A stretch of DNA of 53,882 nt from UBA2658 sp964617335 (GCA_964617335.1 CAZTXG010000007.1:1-53882); one strand, 5' to 3'; counted from the first letter of the stretch, positions 39,428 through 48,312 are shown. The notes: generated from the sequence alone by a model not told the origin. Made by a program: numbers and translations.

Positions 39428-40804
39428 ATGACAGGCTTTAAAAGTTTTCTTACTCCCGGAAAAAAAGGTCACCTAATCGGCATTGGGGGAGTATCCATGG
39501 CGCCCTTGGCCGAGGTTCTTTCGGAAATGGGGCTTAAAATCTACGGTTCGGATATGAACGAAAGCGAAAAAACGGAAAAACTGCGGTCTATGGGCATTGA
39601 AGTTAGCATAGGCCACAGGGGCGATAATATTAAGGCGGATACTGATTTTATTGTCCGCACGGCGGCGGTCCATGATGAAAACCCCGAAATAAAAGCAGCA
39701 AATGAAAAAGGCATTCCGGTGTTTGAACGCACAGAGGCCTGGGGCGCTATAATGCAGGACTATAAAAATGCCCTTTGCATTTCCGGTACCCACGGAAAAA
39801 CCACAACCACATCCATGTCAACCCATATATTAATGGCGGCAAAAAGCGACCCCACCGTTATGATAGGCGGCACACTGCCCCTTTTGCAGGCAGGTCACAG
39901 GGTTGGCAAGGGGGACACCATAGTTTTGGAATCCTGTGAATATTATAACTCCTTCCACTCTTTTTCACCAACCATAGCAGTCATCCTTAATATTGAGGCA
40001 GATCACCTTGATTTCTTTAAAGACCTTGAGGACGTTAAGGCATCCTTTAGGAAATTTGCCTCCCTTGTGCCGGAAAATGGATATATTATCGCAAATGCCG
40101 ACGACCCCAACACCATGAGCGCCCTTGAGCCGCTGGGAAGGCAGCTTTTCACCTTTGGGGTTTCAGAAAAGGCCGATGTATATGCAGAAAATATAAAGCA
40201 CGAAGGCTCAGGAACGGAATTTGACATTATGCTTAGGGGAGAGCTTTTTGTGAGTACAAGGCTTAATGTTCCCGGAATGCACAACATAAAAAATGCCCTT
40301 GCGGCGGCGGCGGCGGCCATCTGTCTTAGGATTGAGCCAAAGGCAGTTGCGGAAGGCCTTTCCGGTTTTATGGGTGCGGGGCGGCGCTTTGAGTTTAAAG
40401 GACAATATAAGGGGGCGGACATTTACGACGATTATGCCCATCACCCCGGGGAGCTGAAGGCTCTTATTGACGCTGTGGAAACCCTTAACTATAAGCGGGT
40501 GATAACAGTTTTTCAGCCCCACACCTATACTCGCACAGAGGCCCTGTTTGACGATTTTGTCAGCCAGCTTAAAAGGGCGGACCTTGCCTACCTTGCGGAA
40601 ATCTATGCCGCAAGGGAGAAAAACACCAATGGTGTATCCTCGGCGGATTTAGCAAAGGCCATACCAAATGCAAAATTTTTTCCATCCTTTGACCAGTTGG
40701 AGGACTCACTTGCGGCCATTGCCTCTCCGGGGGATATAATTCTTACAATCGGAGCGGGGGATGTGTATAAGCTTGGGGAAAGACTTGCAGCTCATAAAAA
40801 CTAA
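39428..40804 (+). CDS. murC: UDP-N-acetylmuramate-L-alanine ligase
   Basis: 458 residues. The N-terminus HLIGIGGVSMAPLAEVLSEMG binds the UDP-sugar, the ATP site is ISGTHGKTTTTSM, and YDDYAHHPGELKALI is the conserved Mur-ligase C-terminal motif. It adds the first amino acid of the peptidoglycan stem peptide in the cytoplasm. AAAGGAAA lies 7 nt before the ATG. It is alone, with its own promoter, leader and terminator, not in a division-cell-wall cluster. Confidence 0.97.
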   Translation: MTGFKSFLTPGKKGHLIGIGGVSMAPLAEVLSEMGLKIYGSDMNESEKTEKLRSMGIEVSIGHRGDNIKADTDFIVRTAAVHDENPEIKAANEKGIPVFERTEAWGAIMQDYKNALCISGTHGKTTTTSMSTHILMAAKSDPTVMIGGTLPLLQAGHRVGKGDTIVLESCEYYNSFHSFSPTIAVILNIEADHLDFFKDLEDVKASFRKFASLVPENGYIIANADDPNTMSALEPLGRQLFTFGVSEKADVYAENIKHEGSGTEFDIMLRGELFVSTRLNVPGMHNIKNALAAAAAAICLRIEPKAVAEGLSGFMGAGRRFEFKGQYKGADIYDDYAHHPGELKALIDAVETLNYKRVITVFQPHTYTRTEALFDDFVSQLKRADLAYLAEIYAAREKNTNGVSSADLAKAIPNAKFFPSFDQLEDSLAAIASPGDIILTIGAGDVYKLGERLAAHKN

Positions 40805-40849
40805 GAAAAAACCCACGGTTAAAAAACAAGCCGTGGGTTTTTTCTTCTA
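40802..40849. terminator. Terminator after murC
   Basis: AAGAAAAAACCCACGG and CCGTGGGTTTTTTCTT enclose a 12-nt loop. Confidence 0.95.
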
Positions 40850-40913
40850 TTTCCCCGCATTTCCTGCCTGAATAAAGCAAAAAACAGCAGCAGAGTACGA
40901 CCTCCTTTTTTGA

Positions 40914-40937
40914 TTAACATAAATATAATTATGTTAA
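40914..40937 (+). promoter_or_regulatory. Perfect 9-bp inverted repeat around the -10 of spoIIE
   Basis: TTAACATAA (40914-40922), 6 nt, TTATGTTAA (40929-40937). TATAAT (40924-40929) lies in the middle, so a protein bound here would cover the -10. No good -35 is seen at 17 nt, which suits an activated promoter such as the Spo0A-dependent spoIIE promoter of B. subtilis; no exact Spo0A box is seen next to it. Confidence 0.5.
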
Positions 40938-40960
40938 CAAACTTTTTGGAGGGGTGTCCT

Positions 40961-43297
40961 ATGTCAGCAAAGGAAAGCTTTAAAAATCGGCGCATGACAC
41001 TTATGTCACTTGCGCAAATAAGGGATAGGCCAAAGATAAGGCAGGCGGCGGGCTACGTCTTGAATTTCGTTTTGGGCTTTGCCATGTCCTGCTCTGTGGT
41101 GATGACAAATCTTGCTCCTTTTGGCATAGGCATAGTTGGCAGGGCAGGAGCGGAGGCAAACGGTATATTTTGCTTTTTGGGAGCCTGCCTTGCCTATATA
41201 TTTGTTGGGGGCTTTGACTGGGGAATAAAATATGTTGCAACAATAACTCTGGTGTTCACAATTTCCTTTGTGTTTCGGGAGACAAAGCTCATAAAAAAAG
41301 GCTGGTTTATGCCTTTAATGGTGAGTGTTCTTACTGCGATTACTTCTTTTTTAAATACCTTTGAATTTATAGACAGTTTTCCCGATGCCGTAAGCGTCTT
41401 TTCCGAGGTGGTTTTGGCCGGAGCCTCCTGCTGGTTTTTTGCCCAGGCTTTAACTCCTGTTAAGGAAGGTGGGGAGCAGGCCGAGCGCAGACAGGCCATG
41501 GGAATTTTAGTGCTGTTTTCCTGCCTGCTTATGTCTCTTACCTCTGTTACAGTTGCAAATGTGGTTTCTGTGGGCAGGTTTTTCTCCCTGCTGGTGGTTT
41601 TGACTGCGGCCTATAAAGGGGGAATGCTCCCCGGCTGCGCTGCAGGAACGGTTTTGGGTATAGCCATGGATATGTCTGCCGGAGGAGAGATTTTCTTTGT
41701 TATGGCCTATTCCTTTGCAGGGCTTATAGGCGGAGTTTTTTCAAAACACGGCAGGCTTTTGTTCCTTTTAAGCTATATAATAGCAAACACCGTGGCAGTG
41801 CTGTGGACTTGGGGTGCACAGCTTCGTTTAGAGCTTATGTTTGAGGTCTTTGCTGCAACGGTTATTTTCGCCCTTATTCCGGAAACAATCCTTGAATATG
41901 TTGGGTCAATTGCAAGGCTTCCCTCAGCGGGCACGGGGGAATCCGGACTTAGGCATTATGCCGCGGCCAGAGCGGAAAAGATTAGCTCTGCTTTTCGTGA
42001 GCTTTACGGGACGGTTTTCCGAAGTATTAACGGAGGCCAAAACGACAGCGATGCGGCAATGGTCTTTGACAGGGCGGCAGAGACGGTTTGCGCCTCTTGC
42101 AAGCATAAGCAAAGCTGCTGGCAGAAGGATTTTATGGACACACTGGCCATTATGAACGATGCAACAGAGCCTATGCTAAAGCGGGGAAAGCTTGAAAAAG
42201 AGGACCTGGCCGGACGCTTTGTGGAAAAATGCCCGTCCCACTACTCATTTATAAATGCCGTTAACGCAGAGCTTAGGGCGCTGATGTACAGACGTCAGTT
42301 TAAAAGCAGACTAAACGAAAATCGCGCGGCGGCCTATGGGCAGTATAAGGAGCTTGCGGATATAATTGAGGGCGTTGCAAAAGAGCTTAGCTCCGCAAAG
42401 GGAGCTGACCCCCTTGCGGAAAGGCGCTTAAGGCGGTTTTTACGCACTATGGACATTGACGCAGATGTTTCCGTCTTCCGTGACAATAGAGGAAGGCTTC
42501 GTGCAATAGTTGAAAGCGGCAGGCTGGGTCCTCTGCTGCGGCAGGGAAATTATATTGAGGTTATTTCCAATGTGTTGGGAGTAAGGCTTTGCAAGCTGCA
42601 AAATGATGATGAAATTTCCGATAGGCGCCTCGTGCTTGTGGAGGCAGAGCCTTTGGTTGCAAGCGTTGGAATTGCCGGGCTTAAGAAAAAAGGGGAGCCT
42701 GTAAGCGGAGACAGGGGAACTTATTTTAAAACCGACCAGGGGATTTTATGCGTTATCCTTGCCGACGGAATGGGAAGCGGTGAGGATGCCGCTAAAGAAA
42801 GCATTAATGCTGTGCAAACACTGGAAGGATTTTTAAGAGCGGGGATTGCCCCTGCCGTGGCAATGAAGATTTTAAACTCTGTGCTTCTTCTTAAAAACGG
42901 GGAGGAGTGGGGCTACTCCACCATTGACCTTATGTGTGTGGATTTATTTAGCGGAGAGACCTGTTTTTATAAATACGGGGCAGCGCCCTCCTTTGTGAAA
43001 AGCGGAAAAGTCATCCGCAGGGTTCGGGGGGAAAGCCTTGCCGCCGGAATTTGCGCCGGAGAGGGCAGCGCTCCGGATATTGTCCGTATGCGGCTAAAGC
43101 CCGGCAATCTTGCCCTTATAGCCAGCGACGGGGTTATGGTGGAAAAAAACGATGCCTGGCTGCGGGAAATTCTTATTAAAAGCGACGGTACAGACACAAA
43201 AACTCTTGCTAAAGATACTTTGCGCTGTGCTGTGCGCCAATATGGCTGCGAGGATGACATGACGGTTCTTGCCGTCAGAGTTGATGAGAGGGTTTAG
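40961..43297 (+). CDS. spoIIE: Stage II sporulation protein E (serine phosphatase)
   Basis: 778 residues from the ATG at 40961, behind GGAGGGG; an upstream ATG at 40910 would start within the promoter repeat. About ten N-terminal transmembrane helices (about 40-310) precede a central region with CxxC-type cysteines (CASCKHKQSCW) and a C-terminal PP2C phosphatase domain (about 570-778): ILADGMGSGEDAAKES, SDGVMVEKND and CEDDMTVLAVRV. SpoIIE sits at the asymmetric septum and dephosphorylates SpoIIAA to release sigma-F. Confidence 0.95.
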   Translation: MSAKESFKNRRMTLMSLAQIRDRPKIRQAAGYVLNFVLGFAMSCSVVMTNLAPFGIGIVGRAGAEANGIFCFLGACLAYIFVGGFDWGIKYVATITLVFTISFVFRETKLIKKGWFMPLMVSVLTAITSFLNTFEFIDSFPDAVSVFSEVVLAGASCWFFAQALTPVKEGGEQAERRQAMGILVLFSCLLMSLTSVTVANVVSVGRFFSLLVVLTAAYKGGMLPGCAAGTVLGIAMDMSAGGEIFFVMAYSFAGLIGGVFSKHGRLLFLLSYIIANTVAVLWTWGAQLRLELMFEVFAATVIFALIPETILEYVGSIARLPSAGTGESGLRHYAAARAEKISSAFRELYGTVFRSINGGQNDSDAAMVFDRAAETVCASCKHKQSCWQKDFMDTLAIMNDATEPMLKRGKLEKEDLAGRFVEKCPSHYSFINAVNAELRALMYRRQFKSRLNENRAAAYGQYKELADIIEGVAKELSSAKGADPLAERRLRRFLRTMDIDADVSVFRDNRGRLRAIVESGRLGPLLRQGNYIEVISNVLGVRLCKLQNDDEISDRRLVLVEAEPLVASVGIAGLKKKGEPVSGDRGTYFKTDQGILCVILADGMGSGEDAAKESINAVQTLEGFLRAGIAPAVAMKILNSVLLLKNGEEWGYSTIDLMCVDLFSGETCFYKYGAAPSFVKSGKVIRRVRGESLAAGICAGEGSAPDIVRMRLKPGNLALIASDGVMVEKNDAWLREILIKSDGTDTKTLAKDTLRCAVRQYGCEDDMTVLAVRVDERV

Positions 43298-43300
43298 CCT

Positions 43301-43705
43301 ATGATTAAGGGGGAGAAAGGCCGCCTCCAAAAGTTGCGATTAATGAAACTTTGGGAAAGATTTCTGAATAATAAAGCCCGCGGGCGGTTAGACTGGAAAC
43401 AAATGGAGCCGCAAGGGGGTCTTGATGTTATGAAGGGTATTTCACACAGGGTCATAGTCGTAAAGTCGCCGGATAAATACTTTGAGGAGGCGATTTTTGT
43501 TATTCGGGAAGATGTTTTAAAAAGCAGGGGAGCAGACAGCCAAACAATTTTGCTGCAGGCTCAGCGTGTTGCAAACTCCTATGTAAAAAAAGCGCCCCGA
43601 GGGAGAAAAAGCATATTTTCAAAGCTGCCCGCACCCTTTTTTGTGGCTGCGGGGGCGGCGGCTACAACAATAGCATGGCTGACCTTAAGACTGTGCGGAG
43701 TTTAG
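43301..43705 (+). CDS. Small conserved membrane-anchored protein downstream of spoIIE
   Basis: 134 residues. A basic N-terminus (about 1-45) is followed by a compact segment ISHRVIVVKSPDKYFEEAIFVIREDVLKSRGAD and a C-terminal hydrophobic tail (about 110-128, APFFVAAGAAATTIAWL). The middle segment resembles small clostridial proteins of unknown role that I have seen near cell-wall or sporulation genes. GAGAGGG lies 8 nt before the ATG, which is 3 nt after the spoIIE stop, so the genes are probably co-transcribed. An internal ATG at 43429 could be an alternative start. Confidence 0.7.
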   Translation: MIKGEKGRLQKLRLMKLWERFLNNKARGRLDWKQMEPQGGLDVMKGISHRVIVVKSPDKYFEEAIFVIREDVLKSRGADSQTILLQAQRVANSYVKKAPRGRKSIFSKLPAPFFVAAGAAATTIAWLTLRLCGV

Positions 43706-43752
43706 AAATCAAAGCTTTGGGGCGAGGGCTTAAACCAATATAATACAAGGTG

Positions 43753-43808
43753 TTTTATTCGTCGGATGAGTTTATGCTAAGTATAGCTTGTCCGGCGAAT
43801 ATTTTTTT
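43753..43808 (+). terminator. Terminator after the spoIIE operon
   Basis: TATTCGTCGGA pairs with TCCGGCGAATA (one T-G), followed by TTTTTTT. A TTGTCGAA (Spo0A-box-like) overlaps its end at 43807-43814. Confidence 0.75.
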
Positions 43809-43844
43809 GTCGAAGTCGGCCTATTAAATTCTTGTCCAAATTTG

Positions 43845-43873
43845 TTGTTTTATCTAAAAGAAAATGTTAAAAT
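43845..43873 (+). promoter_or_regulatory. Promoter of the deaminase-SAH hydrolase operon
   Basis: TTGTTT (43845-43850), 17 nt, TAAAAT (43868-43873); the leader to 44070 is about 190 nt. Confidence 0.55.
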
Positions 43874-43951
43874 AACTTATTAATGCAAATGCTTCCGTCA
43901 AAAATCAGTTTCTCCCTTTGGGAGGGCTTTTGGCCTGGAGGTTTAATGTAA

Positions 43952-44008
43952 ATGGCTTACAGGAAGGCTGCCTGCATCAAAGCCGCAGCCGAGGCAGAAA
44001 GCTTATAG
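43952..44008 (+). CDS. Possible 18-codon leader ORF upstream of the deaminase
   Basis: ATG at 43952 with GGAGG 10 nt upstream, ending at TAG 44006-44008; the peptide reads MAYRKAACIKAAAEAESL. GGCTGC/GCAGCC and CTGCCT/AGGCAG pairings within it exclude each other. It could be a regulatory leader peptide, or chance. The rest of the 364-bp gap holds the terminator, promoter and leader. Confidence 0.3.
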   Translation: MAYRKAACIKAAAEAESL

Positions 44009-44069
44009 AAAGCTGTTGTAAACAAAGGTGTTTGTAGTCCGGCTGTGTCCGGTGTGAATGGAGGATTAT

Positions 44070-45353
44070 ATGAATATTCTTATTAAAAATGCCCTGACCA
44101 TACTTCCCGATGATAAAACGGAAATTAGGGATATTTGCATAAAAGACGATACAATCATTTCGGTGGACGGCCTTCCCCAGGGCTTTTTTCCTGACAAAAC
44201 CATAGATGCCGCGGGAAAGCTTTTGTCTCCCGGACTTGTTAATGCCCATACCCATATTTATATGTCTGCCCTGCGAAACAGGGCGGATGACCTGAATTTT
44301 ATGAGCTGGCTTTTCGATAATGTTATACCCATGGAAAACACCCTCAGCGACGAGGATGCCTATTGGAGCATTCAGCTTGGCTGTATGGAAATGCTCCAAA
44401 GCGGTATTACAAGCATTCTTGATATGCATATGTTTCCCCACACAACTCCCCGTGCCCTGTCCGATGTGGGAATGCGTGCCGTTGTTACCCGCGGGCTTCA
44501 AGGGGACAAAGACAGCATGGATAAAGGCCGCGAGCGCATAGACCAGGCTTTAAGTGAGGCAAGGGAGTTTGCAAGTGACCCTCTAATCAGCTTTATGCTT
44601 GCCCCCCACGCTCCATACACCTGTGACGAGGGCTTTTTGCATCTGGTTTCCGACACGGCCAGAGAGCATAAGCTTGGCATACACACCCACCTTTCCGAAA
44701 GTGAGGATGAGCAAAAACAGTGCTATGAGCGCTATGGTGTTACTCCGGCGGAATACCTTGACCGCTGCGGCATACTGACAGACAAAACCGTTTGTGCCCA
44801 CTGCGTTTATCTTTCGGAAAGGGATATGACCCTTTTGTCTGTTCGGGGAAGCAGCGTTGCCCACAACCCTGCCAGTAATATGAAGCTTGGAAATGGCTTT
44901 GCCCCTGTGCCGGATATGCTAAAGCGGGGCATAAACGTCTGCCTCGGAACAGACAGCGCCGCATCAAACAACAACCTTAGTCTCCTTCGGGAAATGCAGC
45001 TTGCCGCCCTTATCCACAAGGGGGTTAAAAAAGAGGCCACCACAGTCACAGCTCGTGAGGTTTTTGACATGGCCACAATAAACGGAGCCAAAGCACTGGG
45101 ACTTTCCGAAAACTGCGGCGAGATAAAAGTTGGGAAAAAGGCTGACCTTTGCCTTTTTGACTTGGAGACCATCGGATTTTTCCCGGCGGTGGACCCCAAA
45201 AGCGCCCTGTGCTACGGAAGCTTCGGCTTAAAGGCCGAAACGGTTCTTGTAAACGGAAAAATTCTTCTGGAAAAGGGAGAATTTAAAACTATAGATACCG
45301 ATAAGGTAATGGGACATATAAGAGGCTTAAGTAAGCGCTTGAGCAGCTTATAA
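44070..45353 (+). CDS. Amidohydrolase: 5'-methylthioadenosine/S-adenosylhomocysteine deaminase type
   Basis: 427 residues from the ATG at 44070, with GGAGG 5 nt upstream; the track start 12 nt before it is within that site. It has the amidohydrolase barrel with HTHIYMS, HTHLSESEDE, CAHCVYLSERD and GTDSAASNNNLSLL, the last three typical of the MtaD/SsnA group. These enzymes remove the 6-amino group of MTA, SAH or adenosine. It is 15 nt before an SAH hydrolase gene, which makes SAH the likely substrate. A guanine- or other-substrate deaminase is possible. Confidence 0.88.
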   Translation: MNILIKNALTILPDDKTEIRDICIKDDTIISVDGLPQGFFPDKTIDAAGKLLSPGLVNAHTHIYMSALRNRADDLNFMSWLFDNVIPMENTLSDEDAYWSIQLGCMEMLQSGITSILDMHMFPHTTPRALSDVGMRAVVTRGLQGDKDSMDKGRERIDQALSEAREFASDPLISFMLAPHAPYTCDEGFLHLVSDTAREHKLGIHTHLSESEDEQKQCYERYGVTPAEYLDRCGILTDKTVCAHCVYLSERDMTLLSVRGSSVAHNPASNMKLGNGFAPVPDMLKRGINVCLGTDSAASNNNLSLLREMQLAALIHKGVKKEATTVTAREVFDMATINGAKALGLSENCGEIKVGKKADLCLFDLETIGFFPAVDPKSALCYGSFGLKAETVLVNGKILLEKGEFKTIDTDKVMGHIRGLSKRLSSL

Positions 45354-45368
45354 GGAAAGGAGAACAAA

Positions 45369-46604
45369 ATGAGCGATATTAGGGATATAAGTCTTGCGCC
45401 CTCAGGTGAAAATAAAATCAATTGGGTTTCAAGAAATATGCCGGTATTAAACAGCATAGCGGCGGATTTTGAAAGGGAAAAGCCCTTTAAGGGTCTTAAA
45501 ATTGCCCTTTCTATACACTTTGAAGCGAAAACTGCCTATCTTTGCCGTGTTTTAGCCATGGGCGGTGCCCAAATGCACGTAACCGGCAGCAACCCCCTTT
45601 CCACTCAAGACGATGTTGCTGCGGCAGTGGCAGCAGGAGGAATTGATATTCATGCCTATCACGGGGCAACGGCAGAGGAATATGAGCGTCATCTCTGCGC
45701 TGTTTTAGAAACGGGGCCGAACATAATAATTGACGACGGCGGCGACCTTGTTAACCTTATGCACACGAAATACACTCATCTTATTCCCGATGTAATAGGC
45801 GGATGTGAGGAAACCACTACGGGTATTTTCCGCCTGCGAGCCATGGAAAAGGCAAACACCCTAAAATTTCCTATGATATCCGTTAACGATGCTGACTGCA
45901 AGTATCTTTTCGATAACCGCTATGGTACAGGCCAGTCTGTTTGGGACGGTGTTAACCGCACAACAAACCTTATCATTGCCGGAAAGACCGTTGTTGTGGC
46001 AGGCTATGGCTGGTGCGGCAAGGGAACGGCCCTTAGAGCAAAGGGCATGGGTGCAAAGGTTGTGGTTACGGAAATTGACCCCATAAAGGCCATTGAAGCC
46101 CATATGGACGGTTTTGAGGTTATGCCTATGTCTGAGGCGGCGAAAATCGGCGACGTTTTTGTAACTGTCACCGGCTGCAACGATGTTATAACAAAAGAGC
46201 ATTTCAGAAAACTGAAAGACGGCGCCATTGTTTGCAACGCCGGTCACTTTGACGTGGAGATAAACTTGGTTGAGCTTGCCGCCGAGGCCTCCTCCCGATA
46301 TGAGGCAAGGCAGAATATTGAGGGCTTTGTAATGCCCGACGGCAGAAATATTTTTGTTCTTGCCGAGGGCAGGCTTGTTAACCTTGCCTCGGGAGACGGG
46401 CACCCTGCTGAAATAATGGACATGAGCTTTGCCATTCAAGCCATGAGCGCAAAATATCTTGCTGAAAATAAAGGCAGGCTTAAGCCCGGTGTTATCTCGG
46501 TTCCCGCCGAGACGGACAGGGAAGTGGCCTCAAGGTTTTTAAGGAGTATGAATATGAAAATTGACACATTAACCGAGGCTCAAAAGGAGTATCTGGGGAT
46601 TTAG
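45369..46604 (+). CDS. ahcY: S-adenosylhomocysteine hydrolase family (adenosyl- or inosylhomocysteinase)
   Basis: 411 residues. MSDIRDISLAPSGENKINWVSRNMP is the family N-terminus; GYGWCGKGTALRAKGMGA is the NAD-binding loop; DDGGDLVNLMH and NDADCKYLFDNRYGTGQS are active-site regions. It splits SAH into homocysteine and adenosine. The substrate-site motif is HFEAKT (50-55); in human SAHH the same place reads HMTVET, so the residue at human E59, which contacts the adenine amino group as I recall, is Lys here. With a deaminase gene just upstream, the true substrate may be S-inosylhomocysteine. Confidence 0.93.
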   Translation: MSDIRDISLAPSGENKINWVSRNMPVLNSIAADFEREKPFKGLKIALSIHFEAKTAYLCRVLAMGGAQMHVTGSNPLSTQDDVAAAVAAGGIDIHAYHGATAEEYERHLCAVLETGPNIIIDDGGDLVNLMHTKYTHLIPDVIGGCEETTTGIFRLRAMEKANTLKFPMISVNDADCKYLFDNRYGTGQSVWDGVNRTTNLIIAGKTVVVAGYGWCGKGTALRAKGMGAKVVVTEIDPIKAIEAHMDGFEVMPMSEAAKIGDVFVTVTGCNDVITKEHFRKLKDGAIVCNAGHFDVEINLVELAAEASSRYEARQNIEGFVMPDGRNIFVLAEGRLVNLASGDGHPAEIMDMSFAIQAMSAKYLAENKGRLKPGVISVPAETDREVASRFLRSMNMKIDTLTEAQKEYLGI

Positions 46605-46765
46605 GCTGTGCTGGCACTACCTTAAATGCTCAGATTTTGAAGGGGATTTTTCGCCGGACAAGGCAAAAATTCGCAGTTGTGGTTTGTCCACTGCGAGAAT
46701 TTTTAACGCAGCATGGCGGGAAGTTCGTTAAAAGATGGGCGTTGAACGGTAGTGTCAACACGCCC
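46605..46765. repeat. About 155-bp imperfect palindrome (MITE-like or structured leader) upstream of mgtE
   Basis: The ends are near-inverted repeats: GCTGGCACTACC at the left (46608-46621 region) and GGTAGTGTCAAC at 46748-46759, with further matches inward. The centre has AAAAATTCGCAGT and ACTGCGAGAATTTTT. The whole segment can fold on itself. This architecture is common in small palindromic mobile elements; I found no second copy in the window. Confidence 0.5.
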
Positions 46766-46794
46766 CTAATACAAGGGGCGGATTTCTCCGCCTC
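46737..46794 (+). ncRNA. mgtE leader with three overlapping, mutually exclusive hairpins
   Basis: Stem 1: GGGCGTTGA (46737-46745) with TCAA/CGCCC (46755-46765). Stem 2: CGCCCC (46761-46766) with GGGGCG (46775-46780). Stem 3: GGGCGGA (46776-46782, G-U tolerated) with TCCGCCT (46787-46793), ending 6 nt before the ribosome binding site. Stem 2 competes with both others. It does not match the M-box magnesium riboswitch as I know it. Confidence 0.45.
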
Positions 46795-46811
46795 AGAAAA
46801 GGGTGAACACT

Positions 46812-48191
46812 ATGGAAGTCAAAGATTTTGAAGTCCTACAGGCTGAGCTTTTGGAGCTGCTGGAAAATAAAAACATGAAGCAGTTTCGGCAAGAGCTGGA
46901 GGATATGAACGAATTTGACGTTGCGACCTTTATTTCAGCCCTGCCGCAGCGAAAAATCGCCATGGTGTTCCGATTGCTTTCCAAAACAAAGGCGGCAGAG
47001 GTTTTTGCCAACCTTGAAGCGCCGGAGCAGTCCCACATTATCGACAGCATAAACGACGCTGAGCTTGGTGAAATTATCGAGGAGCTTTATCTTGACGACA
47101 CGGTTGACCTTTTAGAGGAGCTGCCGGCAAATGTTGTCAAAAGGGTTATGCGCACGGCAAACCCTGAGAAAAGAAAGCTCATAAACCAGTATTTGGAATA
47201 CCCCGAAAGCTCTGCCGGCAGTATAATGACTGCCGAGTATGTTGATTTGAAAAAATACATGAATGTTCGGGAGGCCATTGCCCGTATTCGCCGTATAGGT
47301 GAGGACAGGGAAACCATTTACACCTGCTTTGTTGTCAGCAGCGACCGGCAATTAGAGGGTGTTGTGACGGTTAAGGACCTGCTTTTATCCGAGGATGAGG
47401 CAATGATTGGTGACATTATGGACGAAAATGTCATCCATGTCACCACCACAGACGACCAAGAGGAAGTATCCTTGCTGTTTTCCGACTATGACCTTCTTGC
47501 TGTTCCCGTGGTGGACAAGGAAGGGCGGCTGGTGGGCATTGTCACCGTTGACGACGTTATTGATGTTTTGCAGGAGGAAACTACTGAGGACTTTGAAATC
47601 ATGGCAGCTATGACCCCTTCGGCCGTACCTTATTCCCGCGCCGGAGTTAAGGATATTTGGAAAAGCCGCATACCCTGGCTTATGTTTCTTATGCTCTCGG
47701 CCACCTTTACCAGCATGATTATAAACCGTTTTGAAAGTGCCCTTGCGGCAAGCGCCGTGCTTATTGGCTTTATCCCCATGCTTATGGACACCGGCGGAAA
47801 CTCCGGCTCCCAAAGCTCTACGGCGGTTATACGAAGTCTTTCTTTGGGAGACACGGAGCCGAAGGACATTTTCCCTGTGCTCTGGAAGGAAGGGCGGGTT
47901 GCATTTTGGTGCGGTCTGTCTCTTGCTGTGGTTAATTTTGGGAAAATGTTCTTTGTTGACAGGCTTATTTTAGGGAACACAGACATAAATGTTGCTGTAG
48001 CTCTCACAGTGTCCATAACCTTGATATTTGTGGTTTTATTTGCAAAACTCGTGGGCAGTATGCTGCCCATTGTGGCGGAGAAAATCGGCATTGACCCTGC
48101 TGTTATGGCAAGCCCCTTAATTTCCACCATAACCGACGCTGTGTCCCTGCTTATCTACTTCCGCCTTGCGGGAGCTATTTTGGGTATATGA
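46812..48191 (+). CDS. mgtE: Magnesium transporter MgtE
   Basis: 459 residues from the ATG at 46812, with AAAGGGTG 6 nt upstream; the GTG at 46803 lies inside that site. The N-terminal domain (about 1-125) is the helical superhelix, followed by two CBS domains (about 130-250) with MTAEYVDLKKYM and VTVKDLLLSEDE. The membrane domain has five helices including the signature IPMLMDTGGNSGSQSSTAVIRSLSLG and a final PVMASPLISTITDAVSL-type helix. It imports magnesium; the N and CBS domains gate it by magnesium. Confidence 0.96.
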   Translation: MEVKDFEVLQAELLELLENKNMKQFRQELEDMNEFDVATFISALPQRKIAMVFRLLSKTKAAEVFANLEAPEQSHIIDSINDAELGEIIEELYLDDTVDLLEELPANVVKRVMRTANPEKRKLINQYLEYPESSAGSIMTAEYVDLKKYMNVREAIARIRRIGEDRETIYTCFVVSSDRQLEGVVTVKDLLLSEDEAMIGDIMDENVIHVTTTDDQEEVSLLFSDYDLLAVPVVDKEGRLVGIVTVDDVIDVLQEETTEDFEIMAAMTPSAVPYSRAGVKDIWKSRIPWLMFLMLSATFTSMIINRFESALAASAVLIGFIPMLMDTGGNSGSQSSTAVIRSLSLGDTEPKDIFPVLWKEGRVAFWCGLSLAVVNFGKMFFVDRLILGNTDINVAVALTVSITLIFVVLFAKLVGSMLPIVAEKIGIDPAVMASPLISTITDAVSLLIYFRLAGAILGI

Positions 48192-48312
48192 GGATAGGTG
48201 CAAAGCATTAAGGCGCAAGCCTATCTCAACATATAGTTTTCTATGTGAAAATACTGCGGACCAAGCCCTAAAAGCCTTAAACCGCAATTTAATTTTTCTG
48301 CTCTTTGGCATT

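Noticed and set aside
43807..43814. TTGTCGAA (Spo0A box-like) after the spoIIE operon
   Set aside because: It overlaps the terminator T run and is about 30 bp from the next -35; one exact match alone is not enough.
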